The notes below the pieces were generated by a model. That model was not told the DNA's origin. It did not search any database and worked only from the letters and a program-made list of their open reading frames with translations. Made by a program: the position numbers and the translations under genes. This document shows positions 51,919 to 62,939 of a DNA stretch of 64,000 nt, piece after piece (position 1 is the first letter of the stretch; each line of letters begins with the position of its first letter). Where the stretch lies: positions 930,001 to 994,000 of the forward strand of contig CP076546.1 of NCBI GenBank assembly GCA_018889975.1, read 5' to 3'. The DNA is from Bacillus sp. NP157. GTDB taxonomy: Bacteria; Pseudomonadota; Gammaproteobacteria; Xanthomonadales; Rhodanobacteraceae.

Positions 51919-53763
51919 TCAGCGTGCGGCAGTGTTGCGGCGGTAAAGCTTCGCCAACTCCCCCACCTTCCCGCGTATCACCTCCATATCCGCCCCGACC
52001 AGCTCGGCGGGCGTCAACTCCCGCCCAAAGAAGTGCTTCAACAATTCCTTAGGCGGTGCATCGAACCCCTCAGCCATCATCGCCGCATAGCGCTTCTGGA
52101 AATCCGCCGGGTCTTTCGTCGCCATCGCGAACATCTTCGTCGCCCATAGGCCGGCGTAGAGGTAGTTGGCGAGGTAGAGCGGATCCTGGTACATCAGCCG
52201 CTTGCCGATCCATGCGTGGGATAGCTGGGGATCGATCGCCGGCCAGATCTCGAATTTCTTCGTGATCTCCAGCGTCAGCGCATCCATCCCGGCGGCGTTC
52301 TTGATCTTCCCCGCGACGACGCCATCGTAGATGCCTTCTTCCAGCTGCGCTTCCTCGGCGGAGGTGAAGATCTCGAAGGTCATCTCGTCGAGCTGGGCCT
52401 GCAGGTAATAGGCCTTCGCCGCCGGGTCGTCGGTGTGGCGGTAGAGGTATTCGTAGAACAGCATCTCGTTGAGGATGGCGATGCCTTCGTGCATCCAGCT
52501 CGGGCCGTGGTTCAACAAGGGTGACACGCCGTGTTCGTTCATCAGCTGCGAGTGGATCGCGTGGCCGCCTTCGTGGGCGACGATGCTGGCGGCCTTCACC
52601 GTCGGCTGCCAGGTGCCGAGGAACAGCGTCCCGGGTGCGCCCGGTGCCGTGAGCGAGAAGTTGTCGTCCTCGCGGTTGCCCTGGGTGGTGGAGAGGTCGG
52701 TGCGCTTATTCGCCGGATCGAGCAGGGCACGGAAGCGCGCGGTGTAGTCGCTGCCGAGCGGTGCCAGCGCGGCGGGAATCACCGTGCGCAGCTTCGCCTC
52801 GTCGAAGGCCGGCACGGTGAAACCGGGCAGGGGCACCGACAGGTCCCAGCTGTGCGCCTGGTCGATGCCGAGGCGCGTCGCCGTCTGTGCGGCACGCAGC
52901 TTCTGGTAGTCCTGCAACACCGACGCCTGCGCCTCGACCGCCTTCGCCGTCGCATCCACGTCGGCGCGATCGAACAGCCGATGGAAATACTCCGCCTCCG
53001 GCGCATCCTTGAAATGCTCCAGCTTCGCCACGCGGTCGCCGAGCCGGACGATGCCGATCAGCGTCGCCGCATACGTCTCCGCCTGCGCGGACAAGGCGTC
53101 CTGGCGTTGCTTCCACGCCTGCTCGCGTACATGCCGATCCGGATCCTTCGCCAGCGCGTCGGCGTCCTTGTTCGCGTCGAGGTCACCCTTCGCGGTGTGC
53201 ACCGTGCCGTAAGGCGCCGCGCGGCGGGTCTTCTGGTAGATCGCCCAGAACGAGGCCGCATCCTGGCCGGAGAGCGACGACAGCACCGCCTGTTCGCCCT
53301 CCGGCAGTTCATGCGGCAGCACGCGGGTCGCGCGTTCCAGCAACCAGCGGTACTTACCCAGCGCAGGCACGGCGGCGACGTCGGAGGCGAAGCCCGCGTC
53401 GCCCACGCTGCGCAGGGTCTTGCGGGTGCGTTCGGCCAGGGTGCCGGCCGCGTCGGACATCGCCGAGCTGACGTCGTCGGCCACGTGGTCGTCGATGTCC
53501 AGCGCCGTGCGCAGGTGCAGGTAGACCTCATGCTGCTGGCTACGCGCGGTGAGTGCTTCCACGCGATGCAGGTAGTCGAGCAGTTCAGTTGCGCCGGGCT
53601 TGTCCAGCACCGGCAGCGCATCGATGTCCGCGATCAGCTGCGTGCGATCGGTGGCCTCCACGGCCGGCGTGGCGAACCACGGGCTGGGATCGATGCGCTG
53701 GTCGTCGGCATGGGTCGGGGCGATGGCGAGGGCGAGCAGGCAGGCGAGGGTGCGTTTCTTCAT
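51919..53763 (-). CDS. Exported M3-family zinc metallopeptidase (oligoendopeptidase-like)
   Basis: 614-residue peptidase with a signal peptide (MKKRTLACLLALAIAPTHAD), so likely periplasmic. The zinc site is HEGGH (His397, Glu398, His401) in the context IVAHEGGHAIHSQLMNEHG. The third ligand is probably a glutamate in SWMHEGIAILNEMLFYEYLY. The long helical N-terminal part (LLDYLHRVEALTARSQQHEV...) matches the M3/thimet-type clam-shell fold that admits only short peptides. The start is the ATG at 53763, which opens the signal peptide. It lies downstream of an AraC regulator on the same strand (44 bp apart), which may control it. Confidence 0.88.
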   Translation of the reverse strand: MKKRTLACLLALAIAPTHADDQRIDPSPWFATPAVEATDRTQLIADIDALPVLDKPGATELLDYLHRVEALTARSQQHEVYLHLRTALDIDDHVADDVSSAMSDAAGTLAERTRKTLRSVGDAGFASDVAAVPALGKYRWLLERATRVLPHELPEGEQAVLSSLSGQDAASFWAIYQKTRRAAPYGTVHTAKGDLDANKDADALAKDPDRHVREQAWKQRQDALSAQAETYAATLIGIVRLGDRVAKLEHFKDAPEAEYFHRLFDRADVDATAKAVEAQASVLQDYQKLRAAQTATRLGIDQAHSWDLSVPLPGFTVPAFDEAKLRTVIPAALAPLGSDYTARFRALLDPANKRTDLSTTQGNREDDNFSLTAPGAPGTLFLGTWQPTVKAASIVAHEGGHAIHSQLMNEHGVSPLLNHGPSWMHEGIAILNEMLFYEYLYRHTDDPAAKAYYLQAQLDEMTFEIFTSAEEAQLEEGIYDGVVAGKIKNAAGMDALTLEITKKFEIWPAIDPQLSHAWIGKRLMYQDPLYLANYLYAGLWATKMFAMATKDPADFQKRYAAMMAEGFDAPPKELLKHFFGRELTPAELVGADMEVIRGKVGELAKLYRRNTAAR

Positions 53764-53807
53764 GGGTGGCACCGTAACAGCCACCCGGCGCCGACGCTTT
53801 ACACGGA

Positions 53808-54566
53808 TTAGCGCGACGCGCGGAAGGCCGACGGCGTGGTCGCGTGCACCGCGCGGAACGAACGCGAGAACTGCGCCGCACCGGCGAAACCGCATTCCAG
53901 CGCGATCTCAAGCAAGGGCCGGCGGGTGTTGCGCAGGAGCACCGCGGCACGCTCCACGCGCAGGCGGCGCAGGTAATCGCCGGGCGTGCAGTGGTGGAAC
54001 AGGCGAAAGCTGCGGGCCAGGTGCACGGGGTGGCGGCCCGCGACCACGGCAAGGTCGGCGAGGGTGACCTCGCGTGCCGGGTCTTCGTGCAGGTATTCGC
54101 GGACCCGACGCAGCCAGCCCGGTTCCATCAGCGTGAGCTCGGACAGGCCGCGGGCGGTCTCGGCGAGCACGTCCAGGGCGAGCGATTCGGCGCTGAGCGC
54201 GGCGTGGTCGTCGTCGACGGCCAGGGCATGGATGATCCGCCGGCCCATCGCGCGCAGGCTCGCCGAACGCTGGACCAGCGGCCGGCCGTCGAGGCGGGCG
54301 CGGTGCTCGGCGAGCAGGTCGTGCACGGTGTCGTCGGGGGCGAAGATCACCTTGCGTGCGCCTTCCCGGCCAAACCGCTGGCCATGGCTCGCATGGGCGG
54401 GGCAGAACAGCAGGTCGCCCGGGCCGTGCTCGTTGCGCATGCCGAGGATGCTCTCCTCGTAGGTGCCGTCGACCACCAGGCAGAACCACGCCTCGTCGTG
54501 CCGGTGCATGGCCATCTGGCCACCGGGGCGGTATTCGGAGATGTGCAGGTCGGTCAGGCTTTCCAC
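53808..54566 (-). CDS. AraC-family transcriptional regulator
   Basis: 252-residue regulator with an N-terminal cupin-like sensor (EYRPGGQMAMHRHDEAWFCLVVDGTYEE...GDLLFCPAHASHGQRFG) and a C-terminal pair of helix-turn-helix motifs (VTLADLAVVAGRHPVHLARSFR and LLEIALECGFAGAAQFSRSF). Start is GTG at 54566 with an AAGGA site upstream. It faces a 189-residue membrane-protein gene across a 115-bp divergent promoter region and precedes the M3 peptidase. The inducer is unknown. Confidence 0.92.
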   Translation of the reverse strand: MESLTDLHISEYRPGGQMAMHRHDEAWFCLVVDGTYEESILGMRNEHGPGDLLFCPAHASHGQRFGREGARKVIFAPDDTVHDLLAEHRARLDGRPLVQRSASLRAMGRRIIHALAVDDDHAALSAESLALDVLAETARGLSELTLMEPGWLRRVREYLHEDPAREVTLADLAVVAGRHPVHLARSFRLFHHCTPGDYLRRLRVERAAVLLRNTRRPLLEIALECGFAGAAQFSRSFRAVHATTPSAFRASR

Positions 54567-54681
54567 GACGCAGTCCTTCGCTGTGTGGGTCGATCATAGC
54601 CTGACCCCAGCCAAACGGCCGATTCCCTAAAGCCACCGGCCGCCTTACCCTCCCCATGGCACCCCCACGGGAGACTTCGCC

Positions 54682-55251
54682 ATGCGCCTTGTCATCGCCG
54701 CCGTGATCGGCGGGTTGCTGATGTTCCTCTGGGGTGCGTTCGCGCACATGGTGCTACCGCTGGGCGAGTTGTCGATGAAGGCGCCGCTGGACGAGACGCG
54801 GATGCTCGACACCCTGCGCACCGCGCTACCGCCACAGCCGGGCATCTACGTGGTGCCGCACTTCGACATGGCCATGCGCAACGACGACAAGGCCGTGCAG
54901 GCCTACATCGCGAAGACCGAAGCCAATCCCTACGCCTTCATCGTCTACCAGCCGCAGGGCCGCAACCCGATGGACATGGGCCACAACCTGTTCCACCAGT
55001 GGTTCAGCGACACGCTCGCGGCGTTGATCCTTGCGCTGGTGCTGATGACCGCCGGTGCCGGCGTACGCCGCGGCCTCGTCTTTGGGCTGGGCTTCGGCGT
55101 GTTCGCGTGGCTGAGCATCAGCGTGCCGTACTGGAACTGGTACCGCTTCCCGATGCCGTTTACCTTTGGGTACCTGGCCGAACAAGGCATCGGTTGGCTG
55201 ATCGCCGGCGCCGCGATGGGTGGCTGGCTGGCGCGGAAGAAACGGATCTGA
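54682..55251 (+). CDS. Hypothetical inner-membrane protein
   Basis: 189-residue protein. One N-terminal membrane helix (LVIAAVIGGLLMFLWGAFAHM) is followed by a periplasmic stretch of about 75 residues (MKAPLDETRM...NPYAFIVYQPQGRNPMD). Three further helices follow (TLAALILALVLMTAGAG, LVFGLGFGVFAWLSIS and IGWLIAGAAMGGWLA). It ends in a basic KKRI motif. No family is recognised. It is divergent from the AraC regulator and 38 bp upstream of the FAD monooxygenase, so it could be regulated by the former and cotranscribed with the latter. Confidence 0.72.
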   Translation: MRLVIAAVIGGLLMFLWGAFAHMVLPLGELSMKAPLDETRMLDTLRTALPPQPGIYVVPHFDMAMRNDDKAVQAYIAKTEANPYAFIVYQPQGRNPMDMGHNLFHQWFSDTLAALILALVLMTAGAGVRRGLVFGLGFGVFAWLSISVPYWNWYRFPMPFTFGYLAEQGIGWLIAGAAMGGWLARKKRI

Positions 55252-55289
55252 ACAGGCCTGGTTCCCTGGGCCCTCGCCGGAGGTGAACC

Positions 55290-56816
55290 ATGCACGACGT
55301 GCTGATCGCAGGTGCGGGCCCCACGGGCCTGGTCCTCGCCCTCTGGCTCACGGCCCAGGGCGTCAAGGTGCGGATCGTCGACCGCAAGGACGGTCCCGGC
55401 GATACCTCGCGCGCCATGGTGGTGCAGGCGCGCACGCTGGAGCTCTACCGCCAGCTGGGCCTGGCCGATCGCGTGATCGCCGACGGCCATCCGATGGTGG
55501 CGATGAACATGTGGACACGCGGCCGGCATGCGGCACGCGTCGCCTTGAACGACGGCGGCAAGGGCATCTCGCCGTATCCGTACGCGCTGGTCTATCCGCA
55601 GGACCACCACGAGCGCCTGCTCGGCGAACGCCTCGAAGCCATGGGCGTCTCGATCGAACGCAGCACCGAAGTCGTCTGGATGGAACAGGCCGGCGACGCG
55701 GTGAACGTGCGCCTGCGCAAGGCGGACGGTAGCGAGGAAACGACCAGCGCGCGTTACCTCGCCGGTTGCGACGGTGCGCGTTCATTCGTGCGCGAAGCGC
55801 TGGGGATCGGTTTCGAAGGCGGGACGTATCGTTCGCTGTTCTACGTCGCCGATGTGAAACTCGCGGGACTTGAGCAGCCCACTGAAGGCCATGTGTCGAT
55901 CGAAGGCGGCGACTTCGTGCTGGTGCTGTCGTACGGCAAGAGCGGACGCTCGCGGCTGATCGGCAATGTCGCCGGCGAGCTTTCCGACCGCAGCGACGCC
56001 GTGGAGAAGCTGACGTTCGACGACGTGAGCCAGGACGCACTGCGGCGCCTGGGGGCCACGGTGGAAGACGTCAGCTGGTTCTCGACCTATCGCGTGCATC
56101 ACCGCGTCGCCGACAGCTTCCGCAAGGGCCGCGTGTTCCTGCTCGGCGATGCCGCCCATGTGCATAGCCCGGCGGGCGGGCAGGGCATGAATACCGGCAT
56201 CCTCGACGCGATCAACCTCGCCTGGAAGCTGGCCGCGGTGTTGCGTGGCGATGCGCCGGATGCCTTGCTCGACACCTTCGTGCACGAGCGCCAGGGTTTC
56301 GCGCGGCAGCTGGTGCAGACCACCGATCGCGCCTTCACCTTCATGACCGCCGGCGGCACGCTAGCCAATTTCCTGCGTGTCTACGCGATGCCGCACGCGG
56401 CCAGCGCCGCGTCGCGTTTCGGCAAGGCGCGGCAGATGGCGTTCAAAACGATTTCGCAGACCTCGCTGGCCTACCACGACAGCCCGCTGAGCGAAGGCGA
56501 GGCCGGCCACGTACGCGGCGGCGACCGCCTGCCGTGGGTCGATGCCGACGGCGCCGACAACTTCGCCCCGCTGCCGAACATCGCATGGCAGCTGCAGGTC
56601 TATGGCAAGGCCACCCCGGAACTGACGGCCTGGTGCCTGCAGCGCGGCGTCGCCCTGCGCGTGATCGAGTGGCAGGCCGTGCACGGGGAGGCGGGGCTCA
56701 GCGAAGGCGCGGCGTACCTGCTGCGGCCGGATACGTGGGTGGCGCTGGTGGAGCCGAACGCGGACGTCGCCGTGCTGGACGCGTACTTCGCGCGCCGTTT
56801 CGGGCCACACGCCTGA
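55290..56816 (+). CDS. FAD-dependent aromatic-type monooxygenase
   Basis: 508-residue flavoprotein of the PheA/TfdB FAD-binding_3 family, which hydroxylates aromatic or polyketide substrates with NADPH and oxygen. The N-terminal FAD fingerprint is GAGPTGLVLALWLTAQGV. The central DG motif region is LAGCDGARSFVREALGI, and the second FAD motif is GDAAHVHSPAGGQGMNTGI followed by DAINLAWKLAAVLRG. A thioredoxin-fold C-terminal domain (about 430-508) is typical. A GGAGG ribosome site precedes the ATG. Convergent with the NmrA-like gene. The substrate is unknown. Confidence 0.9.
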   Translation: MHDVLIAGAGPTGLVLALWLTAQGVKVRIVDRKDGPGDTSRAMVVQARTLELYRQLGLADRVIADGHPMVAMNMWTRGRHAARVALNDGGKGISPYPYALVYPQDHHERLLGERLEAMGVSIERSTEVVWMEQAGDAVNVRLRKADGSEETTSARYLAGCDGARSFVREALGIGFEGGTYRSLFYVADVKLAGLEQPTEGHVSIEGGDFVLVLSYGKSGRSRLIGNVAGELSDRSDAVEKLTFDDVSQDALRRLGATVEDVSWFSTYRVHHRVADSFRKGRVFLLGDAAHVHSPAGGQGMNTGILDAINLAWKLAAVLRGDAPDALLDTFVHERQGFARQLVQTTDRAFTFMTAGGTLANFLRVYAMPHAASAASRFGKARQMAFKTISQTSLAYHDSPLSEGEAGHVRGGDRLPWVDADGADNFAPLPNIAWQLQVYGKATPELTAWCLQRGVALRVIEWQAVHGEAGLSEGAAYLLRPDTWVALVEPNADVAVLDAYFARRFGPHA

Positions 56817-56826
56817 TCATGGCCGC

Positions 56827-60122
<3,296 letters not shown>

Positions 60123-60209
60123 GGGCTTCGGGTACAATCGTCGCGCTGGGTTCGCCCGGCGCGCCGGTGTGACAAGCCTCGACTGCAAGGGTCGGGGTGC
60201 AGGAAATCC

Positions 60210-60281
60210 GGAGGGATGGCCGAGTGGTTTAAGGCAGCAGTCTTGAAAACTGCCGTAGGTGAAAGCCTAGCGTGGGTTCGA
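60210..60281 (+). pseudogene. Disrupted tRNA-Ser(UGA), 5' three quarters
   Basis: Bases 60210-60281 match the intact tRNA-Ser at 60442 with only about two differences (one in the acceptor stem, one in the variable-arm end). They cover the acceptor 5' strand, D-arm, UGA anticodon arm, variable arm and T-arm up to GGTTCGA. The T-arm is then interrupted: its second strand, AATCCCAC, only reappears at 60359-60366, about 78 bp later, and the acceptor 3' strand is missing. The intervening DNA contains palindromes (GGCGGC...GCCGCC) and ends in GTCGCGAAGCGGCGAAC, resembling the element at 5593-5636. It cannot make a functional tRNA. Confidence 0.82.
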
Positions 60282-60441
60282 CAAGGCGGCGCAGCCGCCG
60301 CAGGACGCCCGAAGGGCGGTCCCGACCAACGGGAGGGATTCGTCGCGAAGCGGCGAACAATCCCACACGGCGTCCGAGCCACCTCGACGGCGATCGGAGC
60401 AAGCGTAGAATGCGGGGTGCGCAAAGCGCCTCAGACAATAC

Positions 60442-60531
60442 GGAGAGATGGCCGAGTGGTTTAAGGCAGCAGTCTTGAAAACTGCCGTAGGTGAAAGCCT
60501 ACCGTGGGTTCGAATCCCACTCTCTCCGCCA
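60442..60531 (+). tRNA. tRNA-Ser, anticodon UGA, with encoded CCA
   Basis: Acceptor stem GGAGAGA (60442-60448) pairs with TCTCTCC (60521-60527). Discriminator G is at 60528 and the encoded CCA at 60529-60531. The anticodon loop reads CT-TGA-AA, reading UCA-type serine codons. The long variable arm is typical of tRNA-Ser, and the T-arm GTGGG-TTCGAAT-CCCAC is complete. A TAGAAT hexamer at 60406-60411 may be its -10. Its 3' end is the junction with an accessory region. Confidence 0.96.
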
Positions 60532-60551
60532 ACGCTCGCTAACAGCGTTTT
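60531..60551 (+). terminator. tRNA-Ser terminator
   Basis: AACGCT-7 nt-AGCGTT stem followed by TT, starting at the final A of CCA. The stop codon of the DUF4238 gene (60539-60541, minus strand) lies in its loop. Confidence 0.5.
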
Positions 60552-61594
60552 GTCGAGCCCTTGAATTCCCACACTGCTTGCTCAGCCGCACTTTGCTCGG
60601 GACCCCAATTCTTCAACGCCTCCCGTTCTTGGGCGCACGCGGTGGCATCAACGTGCCGGGGTCGCAGTAGGGCAACATCGCTTTCCGTCTGTTCGAACAC
60701 CATCCGATCTGCGTTCTCCACCAAGATACGCCGGATGGATTGAGCGGCGGGCTCAGGCATGACGCTGCCGCGCCGTGGCGGACGCTCGCCGACCTTGGTG
60801 TAGAGGAGGGTGGTTGGACTCAAGGGCATAAGGATCTCGCCGTTGGGCCGTCCCCAGCCTCCCTTCAGGTCGTAGTGACCGGGCCCGTAATAATTCAACC
60901 GCACCACCGGATTGTCCGAGGTTGGCCACGTGATTCCGGGTGGCGCGCGCCAGATGGTCCAACGGTGGCGCATCAATCGCTGGACGGTGGAGGTGAGCAG
61001 CATCCGGCAGCATTCGATCCACATGCGTCGTCCAATGGTGGTCTCTACGCTGACCGTAGCCATGTCCTCTCCGGTGTCCGTGATCCTGACCTGAAATAAG
61101 TCAGGGGCGAGGGCCAACTGTGGATGAGGCGGCTCCGCATGGTCCCTCCAGGATCCACCTTGGAACTTCCGTACACCCTCAGCCAGCGTGCGCTCCATCA
61201 ACTGAGGCAGCGATTGCGCCTGACGATCGATGAATTCTTTGAGTCGTCGCGGCGTGCGAACGTCCTGAGCTGCCGTGAATCGTACGAGGGTTTGCCAATC
61301 CGCGACCGACATCGGCGCGCCACGGAGAGCCCGCGCGATCACCGGCTCAGCGGGGGCCTCAAACGTCCGGTCGAGCCACGTTTCGAACTCATCTGTTTCA
61401 CCGCTCTCGCCAACATATGTGTAGAGGTTCCGGTGATGCGCGATCCCCTTCAGTGATACGGACTTCCACAGATGGACTCGTTCGTGAGGGACCAGCAATC
61501 GATAGGTCTGCACCATGCCATTGGTCGCCCACTGCTTGAGGTAGACCGATGGGACGTAATGGTTGTTACGCTTGATGGGGCGGCTATTCGGCAT
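60539..61594 (-). CDS. DUF4238 domain protein
   Basis: 351-residue protein recognised as DUF4238 (PF14022) from its N-terminus NNHYVPSVYLKQWATNG, the family's NHYVPxxYL hallmark, and the later region TWPTSDNPVVRLNYYGPG, which matches the conserved 'SDNPV' segment. Additional invariant-looking residues are the IECCRMLLTS helix and LMPLSPTTLLYT. It is cytosolic, with no membrane segments. DUF4238 genes are sporadic and often found on islands; some are suspected of phage defence, but the activity is unknown. The stop codon lies 8 bp from the tRNA-Ser CCA, so the gene occupies the island edge. Confidence 0.85.
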   Translation of the reverse strand: MPNSRPIKRNNHYVPSVYLKQWATNGMVQTYRLLVPHERVHLWKSVSLKGIAHHRNLYTYVGESGETDEFETWLDRTFEAPAEPVIARALRGAPMSVADWQTLVRFTAAQDVRTPRRLKEFIDRQAQSLPQLMERTLAEGVRKFQGGSWRDHAEPPHPQLALAPDLFQVRITDTGEDMATVSVETTIGRRMWIECCRMLLTSTVQRLMRHRWTIWRAPPGITWPTSDNPVVRLNYYGPGHYDLKGGWGRPNGEILMPLSPTTLLYTKVGERPPRRGSVMPEPAAQSIRRILVENADRMVFEQTESDVALLRPRHVDATACAQEREALKNWGPEQSAAEQAVWEFKGSTKRC

Positions 61595-61727
61595 CTGCGA
61601 AATTGAATTGCTGTCGAGCTTACGTTACAGCTAGGCCGGGCTCTCGTCCGATGAGTTTTTTTTGCAATATCAAGCCAAGACCCTGGCGGCGTTGCAACTT
61701 GGGGTCGGATCACTGCGGCACACTAGG

Positions 61728-62009
61728 CTAGTCAACAATTTGCCTGAATTGCACATGCGCCAGATCGGCGTTGACCTTCAGGGTTGCGGCGTAGCCGGAA
61801 GCGTGGACCACGGTGTCGCAAAAGTGGTTGTGGTACAACGCAAGCCAAGCGTACTTGGCAAACACATGGGCGTTACCCTCGAACGTCTTCAAGGCAGTTT
61901 CGATGTGGTCGCGGTGGCTGGCAAGTCCACGGCTTTCGCGTTGGCAGGTAACTTGAACATGCCGACAAGCTGGATGGCATGCGTCGTCCCGCCACCGCTG
62001 TTGGAGTAA
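61728..62009 (-). other. Ambiguous open stretch, possible gene remnant
   Basis: A minus-strand frame open from 62009 to a TAG at 61730-61728. It reads ...HIETALKTFEGNAHVFAKYA then WLALYHNHFCDTVVHASGYA, and ends QFRQIVD. The composition is protein-like and rich in aromatic residues and His. It overlaps the 3' end of the 231-residue gene in another frame and has no good start codon, suggesting the truncated tail of an older gene. The complementary plus-strand frame (61662-62009) is also open, so the coding strand is uncertain. Confidence 0.35.
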
Positions 62010-62584
62010 TCAACGCGGCCGGTGACAACGCCGCAAAAGGCACCTGAGCTTCCCTGTACGAGGTCGCCCGTAGAACCGACAGCGGCGAAGCGATAAATCG
62101 TGCCAGACTTGTCGACGAGGCCGCCGAGATAAATCTTCCCCGCATCAGAGCGCTCGGCCGTGATTTCGACAATTTCCCCTGCGGCACAGAGGAGCTTGCC
62201 GCGCTGCTCGTCAGGGTCCTTGAACACCAGCGGCGCCTTGGTCCGGGTCAGTCCCATAAGCTCGTTCCATTTCATGGGCGCGGCAGTGGCCCAGAATGCG
62301 AAAGCTGCCGTGCCAGGGCTGGTGTCATCGACCGTGTCAGTCATGGCCGGACGCGTGGTCTCGATGGCTTCAGTGAGGTCCATTTTCCTGGCAATATCTA
62401 TGTTGGACTCCGGGGTGGCCCCGGTCGGGGCTGACTCGGGCTTCGCCGTCTCCGCAACCTCAGCAGTCGGCGTGCTGGCGCGTGCAGCAGGGTTCTCGTC
62501 CGAGTGCGCAGCCATGAACCAGATTGCGCCCATACCTATAGCGAATAAGCCTATCGACTGGCCTTTGGTGAGCTTCTTTGCCAT
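61889..62584 (-). CDS. Membrane-anchored protein of unknown function
   Basis: 231-residue protein with one N-terminal membrane helix (SIGLFAIGMGAIWFMAAHS, about 9-27). A Pro/Ala/Thr/Glu-rich linker (to about 75) leads to a C-terminal beta-rich domain of about 130 residues (FKDPDEQRGKLLCAAGEIVE...GKIYLGGLVDKSGTIYRFAA...GVVTGRVDYSNSGGGTTHAI). The layout suggests a periplasmic domain, possibly OB- or SH3-like. Similar small proteins occur on plasmids and islands, but I do not recognise the family. It is separated from the helicase gene by 355 bp and from DUF4238 by about 290 bp. Confidence 0.7.
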   Translation of the reverse strand: MAKKLTKGQSIGLFAIGMGAIWFMAAHSDENPAARASTPTAEVAETAKPESAPTGATPESNIDIARKMDLTEAIETTRPAMTDTVDDTSPGTAAFAFWATAAPMKWNELMGLTRTKAPLVFKDPDEQRGKLLCAAGEIVEITAERSDAGKIYLGGLVDKSGTIYRFAAVGSTGDLVQGSSGAFCGVVTGRVDYSNSGGGTTHAIQLVGMFKLPANAKAVDLPATATTSKLP

Positions 62585-62939
62585 TCCGTTGCCCTGTTTG
62601 TCTGAATGTTCTGGCCATCCCGGTCTGCGCCTGACGTCGGCAAAACGGTCGCGGCGCGGAGTATAGCGGGAGTACGAAACGCGTCATACGTTGACGGTAG
62701 GGCAGGTGGCTCGGTTAGTAGTGGCTGAGCCTCAACCGATTCACGTGCTTGTCCAGGAACGAGGTCCCCTCACTCAGCAAGCATGCACGGACCGCTCGCC
62801 TCTGGATCCACAGATCGACCGCACCAAAGGCTGGCGTGCGGGCCAGATTCGACTGGGACAGGGCGATGTCGCGAAGCGACGCAGATACGTGAAGCCGCCT
62901 TACGCACGATGCGATACCAAAATCAGGCGTTAAAGCCCG
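62585..62939. other. 355-bp gap between the membrane protein and the helicase gene
   Basis: No confident gene. The helicase frame stays open for about 74 codons past its TAA (to TAA at 62717-62715), reading ...LRDIALSQSNLARTPAFGAV then DLWIQRRAVRACLLSEG. This may be a former C-terminal extension or chance. A plus-strand frame (62691-62933) mirrors it and looks like a shadow. Confidence 0.4.

Noticed and set aside
62691-62933. 80-codon plus-strand frame in the island gap
   Set aside because: It is the exact phase mirror of the open stretch following the helicase stop, has no ribosome site, and its composition is nondescript.
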